Positions 35,059-46,266 of a stretch of 64,000 nucleotides of DNA are shown here, in pieces. The translations under genes were made by a program, and so were the position numbers. Under the pieces are notes generated by a model, which was not told the origin of the DNA, ran no database searches, and worked only from the letters and a program-made list of their open reading frames with translations. Origin of the DNA: Nymphaea colorata (lineage: Eukaryota > Streptophyta > Magnoliopsida > Nymphaeales > Nymphaeaceae); assembly GCF_008831285.2 (NCBI RefSeq), contig NC_045144.1:6096575-6160574 (forward strand). Direction: 5' to 3'. Numbering within the stretch: position 1 is the stretch's first letter; each line of letters begins with the position of its first letter.

Positions 35059-38021
35059 AGAGACACACAGTTAAATTAGATTTGGCTGTCCAATGATCTG
35101 AAAATTTAGATGGGTGTCCAGCCATTTGTCTATTATCTCACTGCTTTTCACAAATTTAAAGCACAGATGAATGTAAAACATGCAAAGCTGTATCCCTAAG
35201 AAAAATATATGAAACACCAATATGTTAATCAAACATTTTTCAAAATTTCAACGGCCTTAATCGACTCTGATCATAAAATCTGATTTCCACATTAATTTGT
35301 ATAATTCTTTTTTATTATTCCCTTTCGATCGTTTTGGTGGGCACAAGAAAAGGTTGGACATACCATCTCTTTTGATTTGATTGTTAGCGTTGGAGATTTG
35401 AGAGACTGGGAGGTGGGCATTACCCCTCATTCGCTTGTTGTTGGATGATTATAGGAGAAGAGGAACATAGCATCCACCGAGAGAGAGTGCAACCACAGCC
35501 GGCAGTACAAGGTGAAATAAATAATGAAATCCTGCCTTCTTTGAGAAAATTTAGATAACACCAACTAGGTTGAAGTCTTGAAAGCGATCAATATGATATA
35601 GTGTGCAGTCAAAGATGGCTTCGCTCCATATACGTGTTATATAAAGTACAAAAGAAAAATGCTTTGGGACATGTTTGTATTAGAGAATGCATGATGAAAA
35701 TTATGCTTAATAATGATGAAAAAATGAGTAAGAGGTCGTTTGGCAAAAAAGCCACTTTGTAAGTGTCAAAGATTGGGGCAGCTTCATCGGACATTAGAAC
35801 TGTTGTTCTATGAACTTGCTCTTATCTTTGGGGTAGATTCATGAGACATTTACAAGATGTCTCTGCTGCTAAACTAGAATAATTTGAAGGATAAGAATGG
35901 TCACGGGCTGACTCTCAGACACAGGGGAACATGAATAATATTTTATATTATTAGCTTTATTTTGTTTGGTATAGTTAATGGCGATAGTTCAATGTGAGAT
36001 GGTTGCCTAAATCATTTGTCCTTCATGCATAACAGATGGATGAACATTTTAAATGTGTTATGCCCATGTTTGATGGGGACAATCAAGCCACAAGAGAATA
36101 AATAAAGAATAAAAAGGAACAAATTACACCTGCAGTATATCAAGTTTCATCTCATCCTCCATTTATGGTGTTAAATCTACTGGCATGTGTTCCGTACTGA
36201 CAAGATCAAGGGGGCCAACAGCAGTCGCTATTGTATATAAATCAACCGGGTTAGTTGGTCTCTTCGTTTTTAACATTTGTCATCTATTTTTACAACAATC
36301 TTTCTTACAGATATAATTGTGTACAACCAATATGAAATTTAGTGCCTTTAAATGTATAGATGAAGTTTTATGCGATTTTAAAACTAAAAGTTTGAATTGT
36401 TTTAGCTTCCTACTATTTTTTAACATGTAAATAGCAACTTAGAAAAATAAGACATTCAAGTTAATTATGAGACAAGTTAAATGCATTGCTTAAACACACA
36501 CACACACTCCCTGCACCCATTCTTGCACAAGCAACATAATCACAAACTGAGAACTAGCAGGCTTGAGGGTAAAAAACAAGCATGACCAAGCTCCATTGTT
36601 TATTTGGACTCGTAGGAAAACCTCCCTGCTATGTTTTCAATATTTTAGGTGTAAAAACAATTCAAAAGCGGGCAAATTCTGGAGGATACTAACAGACCAT
36701 CTCCTCATCCGGAAACTGCTTGGGTTGGAGAATCATTTATGCTCCATTAGCAATCTTCATGGGCTGAGTTTGGAAAACGTACACTGAACAGACCAGCATT
36801 GCACATGGTACAGCCATGGATTACTGTGGGGCTAAAAGAATCCCAAACCCAAGGCTGGTGCAGAATGACCTTGATTGATCGAGACGTTACCATGCCCAAG
36901 TTCGTGGTTTGTTTACTCATCAACAATGGACTGTTTCCATTCACAAGAATTTCATATGTAAGCATCAAATGTATGATTAAATTACAGAAGAAAAACCCAA
37001 TCAGAAGAATGTGGATGGGCACACCTCGCCTCCATCCAAGCATTGGTCAAAGTTCAAACTAATACAACAGGTGCAGAATGACACAAGAAACATAATTTTT
37101 CTCTCTGCATATCTAAGGAAGAACGTAGTCACGCAGCCGTCATTTATCTGCATGATTTATTGATGAGAATGTATGTATCTATAGCTTGTGCAGGTGCGTA
37201 TTGTAAACCCAATCAGTAATTGTCTGCACGATGCCAATAGCTACATGATACCGAACTGAAGATCATAGTTGGCAAAACCGTGGCTGGAATTTGGATCGGC
37301 AGATAACTGAGTCAGTGAGTTGACTTGCCGACTTGGTGAGTAGATTCATCAACTCGGTCAAGTTTTAAATAACTTGAATGGGCGAGTCAGGAATGAGTTA
37401 GGCCGATTCAGGGGTGAGTCGGGCCGAGTCAAGCCGAGTCAGGGGCAAACTGGGCCAACTTTAACTCATGGCCAGGTTTTCTAATGATCCGAGCTGACTT
37501 GAGCGATTCCCGAGCCAACTTGGCAAATCAGCCAACTCTGCTGAAGATAGCTAGCATATCCATCAGGATCAGTAAACTTGTTCAGAGCATTCTCATAGAT
37601 ATTGTGATATTTGAAAAATATTGTGATAATATCGACAAAGTAGAGCAGCACAAAAGTTGCTAGAATATTTTGATATTTGACCGTATCACAAAAAAAAAAA
37701 AAAAATTCATGATACTTTTCCCATTTTAAAAACCATTGATGCTGGGAAGGAACTGGCAGGGAAAATGATGTTGAGAAGTACAGGTAAGTTCGCCAGCTGA
37801 ATCAACAAATTGACCACCTTGTAATCCAGGCTCACTTGATTGCATGTAGAATAAAGTACATGCTTAAGTCCCATTAATTGGCATAGATAATTGAATGAAT
37901 GAGGACCAGCGCTTCTGGTCAATCCGTTAACTTTTGTTGTATTTGTAAGATAGTACAAGAAGAAATTCACAGCGACAAAGACTGACTGAAGAACTGACTA
38001 GGAATTTCACGAAGGGATTAC
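35059..38021. other. Non-coding stretch with MITE remnants
   Basis: A MITE-like stretch lies at about 35,730-35,890 (GAGGTCGTTTGGC ... ), a GAGTCAGGxxTGAGTCGG-rich repeat at 37,265-37,550, and TATCACAATAT-like words at 37,595-37,735. No downstream exon of the PPR-like gene could be recognised here, so its 3' end is missing or too diverged to see. Confidence 0.35.
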
Positions 38022-38138
38022 CTTAAAGGATGCCTTTTCAAGGATTGCATTGAAAAATACAACATCAGATTTGATTCCTGCAGAGCTTGCTTGATCCAGA
38101 AGGTACAATACTTCGAGAAAATTTTGACCTACCACTGT
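38022..38138 (-). CDS. PPR-family gene, exon c
   Basis: This 39-codon exon in phase 0 lies between AATCCAG|ACAGTG and TTTAAG|GTAATC. It reads TVVGQNFLEVLYLLDQASSA then GIKSDVVFFNAILEKASFK. With the preceding exon it completes a pentatricopeptide repeat: the spacing from FTSLI to FFNAIL is one repeat length, and G-I-K-x-D-V-V-F-F-N matches the start of the next motif. PPR proteins bind organellar RNA. The next exon downstream is not found. Confidence 0.62.
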
Positions 38139-38850
38139 CTGGATTCAGAAAACATTGCAAAAGTCATGAGAAATAAAGTGAAGAACGTAGTCTCAAATTA
38201 GTCACTGATCACTCAATCAATATTTGCACATTTTGGGGACAGCCAAACAGTCTCAGACCAGTCATTAACCACACAATCAATATGCACATTACAGGAAAAT
38301 TTTGTCAGCTATCTAAAGTACTCTTTAAATTCTTGTGATATTCTTTCTCAAGTTGAATGGCACCTAATGACAATTTTTTGGTGTGTTTCACAATATAATA
38401 TTACAGAATGATGCACTAAGCAAGTCCATGTAGAAGGCTTACCATACAAGAAGATGAGATCTCAAAGCATAGAAACGATTTGAGCACAGAACTGTAAAGC
38501 AAAGGATAAAAAGGTAATGTCAATGGTTAAAGAACATACAATGAAGGAAAGAGAAATGTGCCAAAAGAACGGTTATTTTCCTAAAGCCTAGCCTTCAACT
38601 CCCCTAAGCACAATGTGCACAAACATGTCTACATAATGCCAAAACCGTAGCAAGGACTCCATAATAGGACTGCCCCCAGTGAATGACACAAATAACTCAG
38701 TCTTAAAGCTACCTTAAGTGATGATTAAGAATATGCTAGCTACAGAAAGCCTAACTGTGCCACTATTGGCTGAAATGAAAAGCCAAAATGCAAATAACCA
38801 TCTCGTATTTCAAACAGTAGGCACAATATTTGCCAAGGTAGTAATGGTAC

Positions 38851-38947
38851 CTCTATAAGAGAAGTAAAAGTTTGAATGACAGGTTGGAGCCCATCACGCA
38901 GCATCATAGCCAGCAGGGAACATGCAGAACTATTACAACTAGTCATA
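38851..38947 (-). CDS. PPR-family gene, exon b
   Basis: This 97-nt exon has acceptor CTGCAG|TATGAC and donor ATAGAG|GTACCA. Its first base completes a codon begun in exon a (AG|T, Ser). It then reads MTSCNSSACSLLAMMLRDGL followed by QPVIQTFTSLIE. This is a PPR helix pair (A-x2-L-x3-M-x3-G-x-x-P). It ends in phase 0, which matches exon c. A Copia element occupies the intron between exon a and this exon. Confidence 0.62.
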
Positions 38948-39072
38948 CTGCAGCAGTGTCTCATAATACTGTATATCATAGAGGTGCAAGGTATCCTAAA
39001 AGCTTCATTTTTCTGAAAGTTTTAGCTGCCTTGTAACGCTTGCCAAATTGAGTACAGTCGAACAACGGTATA

Positions 39073-39417
39073 TATTAGAACACAGAGGAACAAAGAGTTT
39101 TTGGAAAGATGTTTATAGAGGTTCAGTATAAACCTACGTCCTCTTCTCTCAATCATAGCTACCTGCTGAGTTGAGGTTCCATTATGTTTTTATAGATGTA
39201 GAAGTCTCAACGGATCTTTGATTACAATTTTTGAAATACACCATTTCTTTCTTTTATGGATTTATGGACGTTAATTCCTTCCTTTTTGAATAGGGCGTAT
39301 CTTCCTTTGCTGGTGTAGACGCTGAGTCCATTTCCTTTGTTGGTATAGCCATTGAGCTTTCCTTTCTTGATTTGGTAGTTCTTTACTTTCTGCCCTTTGT
39401 CATCTGGTGTCTTAACA
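39073..39417 (-). repeat. Copia 3' LTR
   Basis: This 345-bp partner of 43,985-44,328 has matching ends. On its internal side the RNase H reading frame (QLADILTK) runs straight into the LTR. Confidence 0.9.
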
Positions 39418-40976
39418 TCGTTTAGTGAGTATATCTGCTAGTTGATGTGAGGATGGAAGATGTTTAATTAGAAGTTGATTTTTGACAATGCGGTCTTGAA
39501 CAAAGTGAACATCAAGTTCAATGTGTTTTCTTCGACTGTGAAAAACTGGGTGAGCCGCCATATAGGTTGCACTAATATGATTGCACTAGAGAATTGGTGT
39601 AGATAGGATGGAGATGTGTAGCTCTTGTAGGAGGTACTAGACCCAGATGAGTTTTGCAGTAGCATTTGCAACAACCTTGTATTATACTTTTGAACTGGAT
39701 CGAGCGACGACGTGTTGCTTTTTGGAGCTCCAAGAAATGATGTTTGGTCCTAAGAATGCAACATAGATTTGTGGTCATCGGGGCACCCAACCCAATCTAC
39801 ATCAGAGTATGTGGTCAGATGTAGACTGTTCAATGGCTGTATCAAGAGTCCAAAGTTAACAGTGCCTTTGACATAGCGTAGTATCCTTTTAACTGCTGAC
39901 CAATGCTCTTGAGTGGGTCTGTGCATGAACTGACAAACTTTGTTTATTGAAAAGGCTAAGTCGGGTCATGTTAGTGTCAGGTATTGGAGAGCTCCGACCA
40001 CTTGCCGGTATTCGGTGGTTGTGATATGCTACTTCAGTGCCTTGCCTTGGGAGAGAGCTTTTGAAGGCAACATAGGTGATGGTGCAGGTTTGGCTCCGAC
40101 CATGTTGGGGCTCTTGAGAAGGTCCAGGCAGTACTATTGTTGTGATAAAAGGAGGCCATCAACAAAGTGACATACGTGAATGCCAAGAAAATAGTTGAGC
40201 AATCCAAGGTCTTTTAGACCAAAGGCTTTGCTGAGATTTTTTATCAATGTGTCGATGTGGTGGGGAGAGTTTCCGGTGACTAGTATGTCATCGACATACA
40301 CTAATACATATACCACAAAGGATCCATGTTGATAAATGAAAAGAGGGGTGTCAGTTTTGGATATAGAAACACCATAACTTATCAAGGCTTTGCTAAGTTT
40401 CTGATAACAAGCTTGAGGAGCTTGTTTGAGACCATAGATCGCCTTTTGAAGCTTGCATACGAAATTAGGCTTTTGTTCGAAGCCGGGTGGTTGATCCATA
40501 AAAACTGTTTCATGTAACTCACCATTGAGAAAGGCATTGTGAACATCAAGTTGATGCACATCCCATTTAAAAGTAACTGCAGGAGTTAAAATAGTTCTAA
40601 TGGTGGTGGGTTTGACTACAAGACTAAAGCTGTCAAAGTAGTCGACTCCCTCTTCTTGGGTGTAGCCCTTGGCTACAAGATGTGCCTTGTAGCGTTCCAG
40701 AGATCCATCTACTTTTCGTTTGACTTTGAACATCCATTTACACCCTACAATGTTTTGATTTGCTGGTCGAGGAACAAGGGTCCAAGTATGGTTTTCAATA
40801 AGAGCTTTATATTCATTGGTCATTGTTTGAACCCAGTGAGGGTTGGATTTGGCTTTGGTGTAAGACGTTGGTTCAAGAAGATCTAGAGATTGAGTGAGAA
40901 AAGCAGAAGGGATATGATGGACAGTAGATGTGAGGGCCTTGGGTACTCTTATGCCATTCATAGAATGAGTGGTCAT
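39418..40976 (-). pseudogene. Copia reverse transcriptase and RNase H, broken
   Basis: RT motifs include GCKWMFKVKRKVDGS, YKAHLVAKGYTQEEGVDY, VHQLDVHNAFLNGEL and the catalytic YVDDILVTGNS. Downstream of 40,133 the RNase H continues with stops and shifts (RPTQEHWSAVKRILRYVKGT, YSDVDWVGCPDDHKS) and ends ADILTK at the 3' LTR. The residues normally following ADILTK, and a polypurine tract, are missing. Confidence 0.87.
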
Positions 40977-41031
40977 AGAGTGAGTGCAGGCAGGAGGGGC
41001 AATATTGGAAGGGATAGGTGGAGGCGAAGGT

Positions 41032-42243
41032 TCAAGAATGGGTGATTGTAGAGGTGCATTCTTGAGGGACGTGTGAGTTGGTTGGGATCACGTCTGAAGG
41101 TGAATGATTAGTGGGCTGAATGGGTGATGGTAGAGGTGCATCTTGAGAGAGGTTTGATTTGGCTGGGATCACATATGAAGGTGAATGGTTAGTGGGCTGG
41201 TCACTCCTTTCATCAGGGTTATGACTGGAGTTTTGAGGATCTATGGTTGGTGAAGGAGGAACATAGGATGAAGTTAGGGGAATGAGGATATGATTATGAG
41301 TTTGAGAATCTGGTCCATTCAAATTGGAATTATTTTTGAAAGGAAATTTATTTTGGTCAAAAATCACATTGCGAGAGACAAGAATTTTGTTTGTTGTTTT
41401 GTTCAAAGATTGGTATCCCTTGTGTTTGTTGCTATATCCTACAAAAACATTTTCCTTAGTCTTGAAATCTAGTTTATTTTGACGGTAAGCTTGAAGGTTG
41501 GGAAAACATGCGCAGCCAAAATTTTTCAGGGATTTGAAATCCGGTTCAAGGCCATAGAGTTTTTCAAATGGGCTCTTATGTCCAGTAATATGAGATGGTA
41601 ACCTATTGATCAAATATACAGCAGTGGCAAAAGCACAAAACCAAAATTTTTGAGGCATATGAGCTTGACTTAAAAGATAGGCTAGTTTCTACTATATGTC
41701 TGTGTTTGCATTCAACGGTTCCATTTTTCATCATGCGTGTGTGGGCAAGAAACACGATGAGATATCCCTGCAGCATCAAGAATCGGTTTGAGAGCTTTGA
41801 ACTTTCCTCCCCCATCGAATTGGAAACATTTAATTTTCTTTCAAAGAAGTTTTCTGCCTTGTTTTTGAAATCAGAGAATGTAGCCACCACATCCGATTTT
41901 TGAGTTAAGAAGTATATCCATGTGAATTTTGTGTGTGCATCAATAAAGTGGACATAATATTTGAATCTATCAAAACTTAGAACTGGTGCAGGACCCCACA
42001 CATCTAAATAAATTAAATCCAGAGGCTTAGAAATAATATGAGTCGAATTAGTAAAAGGTAAAGCATGGGACTTTCCCCATTGGAATCAATGCACACATGA
42101 TTTTTAATTTGTCCATATGAAGGCAATCCAAAATGACTAATGACTTGCTGAACCACACGGTAGGCGGCATGTCCTAGACGACTATGCCATTGATCAACTG
42201 ACGCTCTTTCTCCAAGGAAGACGTCCTTGTTGCTCACGATCAA
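41032..42243 (-). pseudogene. Copia integrase region, broken
   Basis: A pre-integrase motif (DQWHSRLGHAAYRVVQQVI) is followed by integrase core segments: FIDAHTKFTWIYFL with the first Asp, and NGTVECKHRHIVE in place of the usual NGxAERKHRHIVE. The downstream GKxxx-type segment LPSHITGHKSPFEKLYG is also present. At least two frameshifts split it. Confidence 0.82.
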
Positions 42244-42294
42244 CTTATTGCATCCTACATCATTAAGTTTAAAGTAAAGGCCACTTTGACTTGG

Positions 42295-43580
42295 TCATCG
42301 AAAGAGTTCACTCCTTGTCCCTAGATCCTTTACAATACAAACATGAGGGTAAAATTCCATAACAACATTATTGTCATTGGTAAATTTATGAACTGAAATC
42401 AAATTTTTCGTAATATGAGGAACATGTAATATTTCTTTAAGCAAGAATCTGGAATCATTCTTTGTAAAGTAAGAGGAACCATGATTAAGAATGTGCAAAC
42501 CTGTGCCATTCCCTACTCGAGCCCTTTCCTTTTCTTCATAAGGGACATGCTCAGATAATGCGTTCAGATCATTTGTCACATGGTGGGAGGCCTCGGAATC
42601 CGAATACCACATTACATCATTCATTCCTGCATGAGAAGCATATAGAGCACAGGGTGGAGAAACATTCTTACTGGTGGCAGCATGATTTAGTTGTTGTTTT
42701 TCTCTAGGTTTGGTTATCTTGTAGCACATTTTGGCTGAATGACATGGTTTATCACAGTATTGACAAACCACCTGATTTCTGTTTTGCTTGTAATAACCTC
42801 CTCCTCCTCCATGGTTGTTGTTCCTGGTATTAATTTTTGCTTGACTATAAGATGGATTGTTCTTGTTTAAGAAGTTGATGGTTGGACTGGTATCAATCTT
42901 TGCTTCTTTCAGTTGAGATTCATGCGTCAACAACATACTATAGAGATCAGCTAGAGACAAAGATTAGATCTAGTGGCTATCGATGTCTTAAATGCGTTGT
43001 ATTCTTGTGGGAGTGCTCTTAAGATATGCAAGACTAAATCATCTTCACCCACCGGTTTTCTAGCCATGGATAGTTGATGACCAATCATTGTAGCCTTTTG
43101 TATTAGTTTATCAATACTACTTGTCCATTTCTTTAAGACAACAAGTTGTTCTCTCAATTGCATCACCTTAGCTCTAGAATGTGCTGCATAGGTGTTTTTC
43201 AATCTTTTCCACACTTCATAAGATGATCTTAATCCCACAACTTGAGAATGAACATGTTTTGAAAGAGAGGAAATGATCCATCCAAGTAACAATTGATCTA
43301 ATCGTAACCATTCAATATAAGCAGGGTTGAGGACTTCCTTACCTTCACTAAGGATTGTCTCAGGTGGACAACTCTTGGTTCCATTGACAAAACCTTTGAG
43401 ATTGTATGAGACGAGGAGAGCCAATAGTTGATTTTCCCATAGCATATAGTTACCAGAGGTGAGCTTTACAGCCAATAGATGCTAAAGACTGGTTGGCACA
43501 GGAGCAATAGGTAGCAGGTTAGTCAACAAAGCAGCATCTTGAGGTGAATTGCTAGTTGCAGATGAGTTAGGCGATGCCAT
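42295..43580 (-). pseudogene. Copia gag and protease region, broken
   Basis: The frame starts at an ATG at 43,580 (MASPNSSATSNSP), has an in-frame TAG near 43,485, continues as a typical Copia gag (LTSGNYMLWENQLLALL), and shifts frame near 42,960. The zinc knuckle is CQYCDKPCHSAKMC. The protease active-site region reads WYSDSEASHHVTND, so the expected D-S-G has become D-S-E, which should inactivate the enzyme. Confidence 0.85.
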
Positions 43581-43972
43581 GATCCCAACGCTGGAGCAAC
43601 TTACAACCCATAGAAGAATAAAGAACGCACATGGCTAAGATAGCAAGGAAAAACAAAGCAGGACGTCTTCCAAACAGGCAGACGTTCAAAAATTCATAGT
43701 GCTTCAACGCCAACTCCAAAAATTTTGAAAATTGGTGGAGAGGATCCTAAGAAAAAGACGATTCCAATGAACCCTTACTCGATACTTTTCGTTGCCGGAG
43801 CTGACAGCACTGACAGGTTTTCCGGCTCTCTGTTTTGTCTTGTTTGGAAATGCTCTGTTCTATCTTGTTTGGAGATGTGCTCTGTTTTGTCTCGGTTGGA
43901 AATAGACCATCGCTCGACAGATTGCAGAAATTGTTTCCAATCTCACAAAGAAAGTCTCTTTATGGAAATGAG

Positions 43973-43984
43973 GCTCTGATACCA
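43973..43984 (-). other. Copia primer-binding site
   Basis: TGGTATCAGAGC on the minus strand directly abuts the 5' LTR. It is complementary to the 3' end of initiator methionine tRNA, as in most plant Copia elements. Confidence 0.9.
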
Positions 43985-44328
43985 TATTAGAACATAGAGG
44001 AACAAAGAGTTTTTGGAAAGATGTTTATAGAGGTTCGGTATAAACCTACGTCCTCTTCTCTCAATCACAGCTACCTGCTGAGTTGAGGTTCCATTATGTT
44101 TTTATAGATGTACAAGTCTCAACGGATCTTTGATTACAAGTTTGGAATACACCATTTCTTTCTTTTATGGATTTATGGACGTTATTTCCTTCCTCTTTGC
44201 ATTGGACATATCTTCCTTTGCTGGTGAAGATGTTGAGTCCATTTCTTTTTCTGGTATAGCCATTGAGCTTTCCTTTCTTGATTTGGTCGTTCTTTACTTC
44301 CTGCCCTTTGTCATCTGGTGTCTTAACA
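43985..44328 (-). repeat. Copia 5' LTR
   Basis: The 344-bp LTR reads TGTTAAGACACC... and ends ...TTCTAATA on the minus strand. The ends are therefore TG...TA instead of the usual TG...CA. The same end sequence is present in the other LTR. Confidence 0.9.
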
Positions 44329-44390
44329 GTATATAACTAAAAGTTTTCCATAAACAGTATCAGTTGGCAGTTAAATTTCAATAAATTTAC

Positions 44391-44482
44391 CTTGCCCCCT
44401 TTGTTTCAACTAGTTCATGAAGTACTGTGTCATACATAGCTGTAAGTGCAGATGCATCATTGCCAGTGGCATAGTGTTCTTT
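44391..44482 (-). CDS. PPR-family gene, exon a
   Basis: This 92-nt exon lies between GTAGCAG|AAAGAA and GCAAG|GTAAAT. It reads KEHYATGNDASALTAMYDTV then LHELVETKGA and ends in phase 2, exactly compatible with exon b across the 5.4-kb intron that contains the Copia element. Upstream lies a hAT fragment only 24 bp from the acceptor. No earlier exon was identified before the P450 gene, so either the gene is 5'-truncated or the P450 lies in one of its introns. The three exons give 102 continuous codons without a stop. Confidence 0.58.
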
Positions 44483-44503
44483 CTGCTACATTAAGGTAAT
44501 GAA

Positions 44504-45425
44504 TCAAGATATTAGATATCTAATATCAATGTAAGTCTGTATCAATCTTGAATCTTTGCTTATATCATCATAAAAAACTAATGAATCCAAGTCCGGCTCA
44601 TTTAACATCATACTTGCTTCTTTCAAGCACGTCACTCCATCAATGGTCAGCCCATCTCCAAGTGCATCCCAAAACTTAAATGGTCCACATTTGGATTCAG
44701 AGTGCTTCCTTGAAAGTAACCTAAGATTAGAATGCACATACACCAAATGTTCTATTCTTGTAGATGTAATCTTGTTTCTTTTGATAGTGTGTGCGTCAAA
44801 ATGTGCTCCAATTCCTCTCACAGCATGAAGATGATGTTGGTTGTGCAAGCAACCAAAAAAGCAAGCTTTTGTAGTCGAGGAGTGCTACTTCCATTGTTTG
44901 CTCATCATGCAATAGGGTCCCCAACGTAACTATCTGCTTGCACTTCCCATTTTCCAAAATCACCAAGTTCAGTAGAAAAAATAACATATTCACTTCTTAT
45001 TGCTTGTCTTTCGATGGAATTTGCATATAATTTGCCAAAACATTAATCCTTTTGCATACTTATTTCCCTATCTACATATGGAGGCTCTCTATTTGTGCCC
45101 ATAGGTCCCTCATTAAGCCACTCTACACTATAATAATGAGGATTAAGACTATGGGCCATACAATGAAGAGGAGTGCTGCTTTTGTTCCATCTATCTAACA
45201 ACATCTCAAGCACCACATTGAAAAAGTCAAACTTATCCACAAATAAATGCTTTTTCTCATGCTCAAAAATGATACTTTGGACCTTTTCTATCATGGAATC
45301 CCACATTTCATAAATTTATGCAACATTGGTGCATCAGTGCCAGCTGCTTTTAACATAGATATTATGGGCTTAGTGAACTTTGTATTATTGATCACTATAT
45401 ACAATAATGGACAAAAAAGTAGAGG
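44504..45425 (-). pseudogene. hAT transposase C-terminal fragment
   Basis: Read right to left, the fragment gives FTKPIISMLKAAGTDAPML, then TPLHCMAHSLNPHYYS, and later the hAT dimerisation signature SSCCERNWSTF followed, after a frameshift, by KRNKITSTRIEHLVYVHSNL. These are characteristic of plant hAT transposases. The N-terminal BED and catalytic parts are absent and at least two frame breaks occur, so it is dead. It ends about 20 bp before the acceptor of PPR exon a. Confidence 0.8.
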
Positions 45426-45765
45426 ACAGCGGAGGTAGGGGAAATGACCTTCGGGTTTTGCACCCCAAGTGAGCGACATAGTCTCTCTTCCTCAGATGGG
45501 TTCCACAAGTCAAGTGAAAAAGAAAAATTGGAAAACAAAGAAAGAAACTCAGTTGGGCTGCCTACCTGTGTACATTGAATAGCAAAAATATATTGTTCAG
45601 CGGTGCAAAATAAGAAAAGTGTGACTGTTCATTGGTGCGACTTGTTTGTTGCATCAGCAAATGTAGTTCTTTTGAGCCGTGACTGGATTTCAATAGCGTG
45701 TTGGCAATTAAGTCAGTAAACCTGCATTTTCGTTGGTGCAGAGCACCGTTCTTCTTTGGCACATA
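45426..45765. repeat. Dispersed repeat shared with 62,560-62,805
   Basis: Shared blocks in the same order include TTTTGCACCCCAAGTGAGCG / TTTTACACCCCAAATGAGCG, AGTCTCTCTTC, and CATTTTCGTTGGTGCAGAGC / CATTTTCATTGGTGCAAAGC. The repeat type is not recognised. Confidence 0.55.
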
Positions 45766-46266
45766 AGAAAAAGATAATTAATTGTCTTGTTATCTTTTTT
45801 AAGGTCGTTTGGCAAATGAAACACTTTATAACTGTTTTATGAATTTGATTCAAAAGTTTAAGAGCGCACACACACACACATATATATATACACCCTTGGC
45901 AAGGCATCTGCTATGCACCTCATACCGAATAACATTATCATTTAGTATTTTGAGGTTGAGTAATAGCATTTAAGTTTGGGGGTTTCGCCTGGTTATATGA
46001 CATTCGTACTTGGCAAACTCTGAGTTTAAAATGATGGAAAATAGAGGTAGGTGTACACACACACACACATAATATATATATAGACACACACACATCTCTA
46101 GCCTCTTATACATGCAGCCAAATGGATGGCTGGAGTTTTCAGCTCGGATCGAAAGACGGGTGGCACAGTCTAGCCAAAAGGCCTGTGAGCCTAAAGCCCA
46201 GACTTTACATTGTTTTATATATCTAAACATCGTGTTTATGGCTCAAAACCAAACCATGTGTGTGAG
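45766..46266. other. 3' flank of the P450 gene
   Basis: The interval contains a MITE-like AAGGTCGTTTGGCAAATGAA (45,800), a CA/TA microsatellite (about 45,867-45,892) and further CA tracts at 46,052-46,095. The P450 3' UTR should lie just left of 46,267. Confidence 0.4.

Larger units (their letters stand above)
39073..44328 (-). mobile_element. Ty1/Copia retrotransposon (Ale-like size), degenerate
   Basis: A 5.26-kb element on the minus strand is flanked by 5-bp target duplications GTATA (39,068-39,072 and 44,329-44,333). It has two LTRs of about 345 bp, a methionine-tRNA primer-binding site, gag with zinc knuckle, protease, integrase, RT and RNase H in Copia order. Coding is broken by frameshifts and stops. 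The LTRs differ at about 20 positions plus one indel (about 6% by hand count), so the insertion is not recent. It lies in a phase-2 intron of the PPR-like gene, in the sense orientation of that gene. The assignment to the Ale lineage rests on size and LTR length only. Confidence 0.92.

Noticed and set aside
36747-37062. Overlapping open frames on both strands considered as PPR or other exons
   Set aside because: There is no PPR pattern, no compatible splice sites, and no family resemblance on either strand.
38450-38510. Possible 49-nt exon between PPR exons b and c
   Set aside because: In the required phase it contains a stop; exons b and c join in frame without it.
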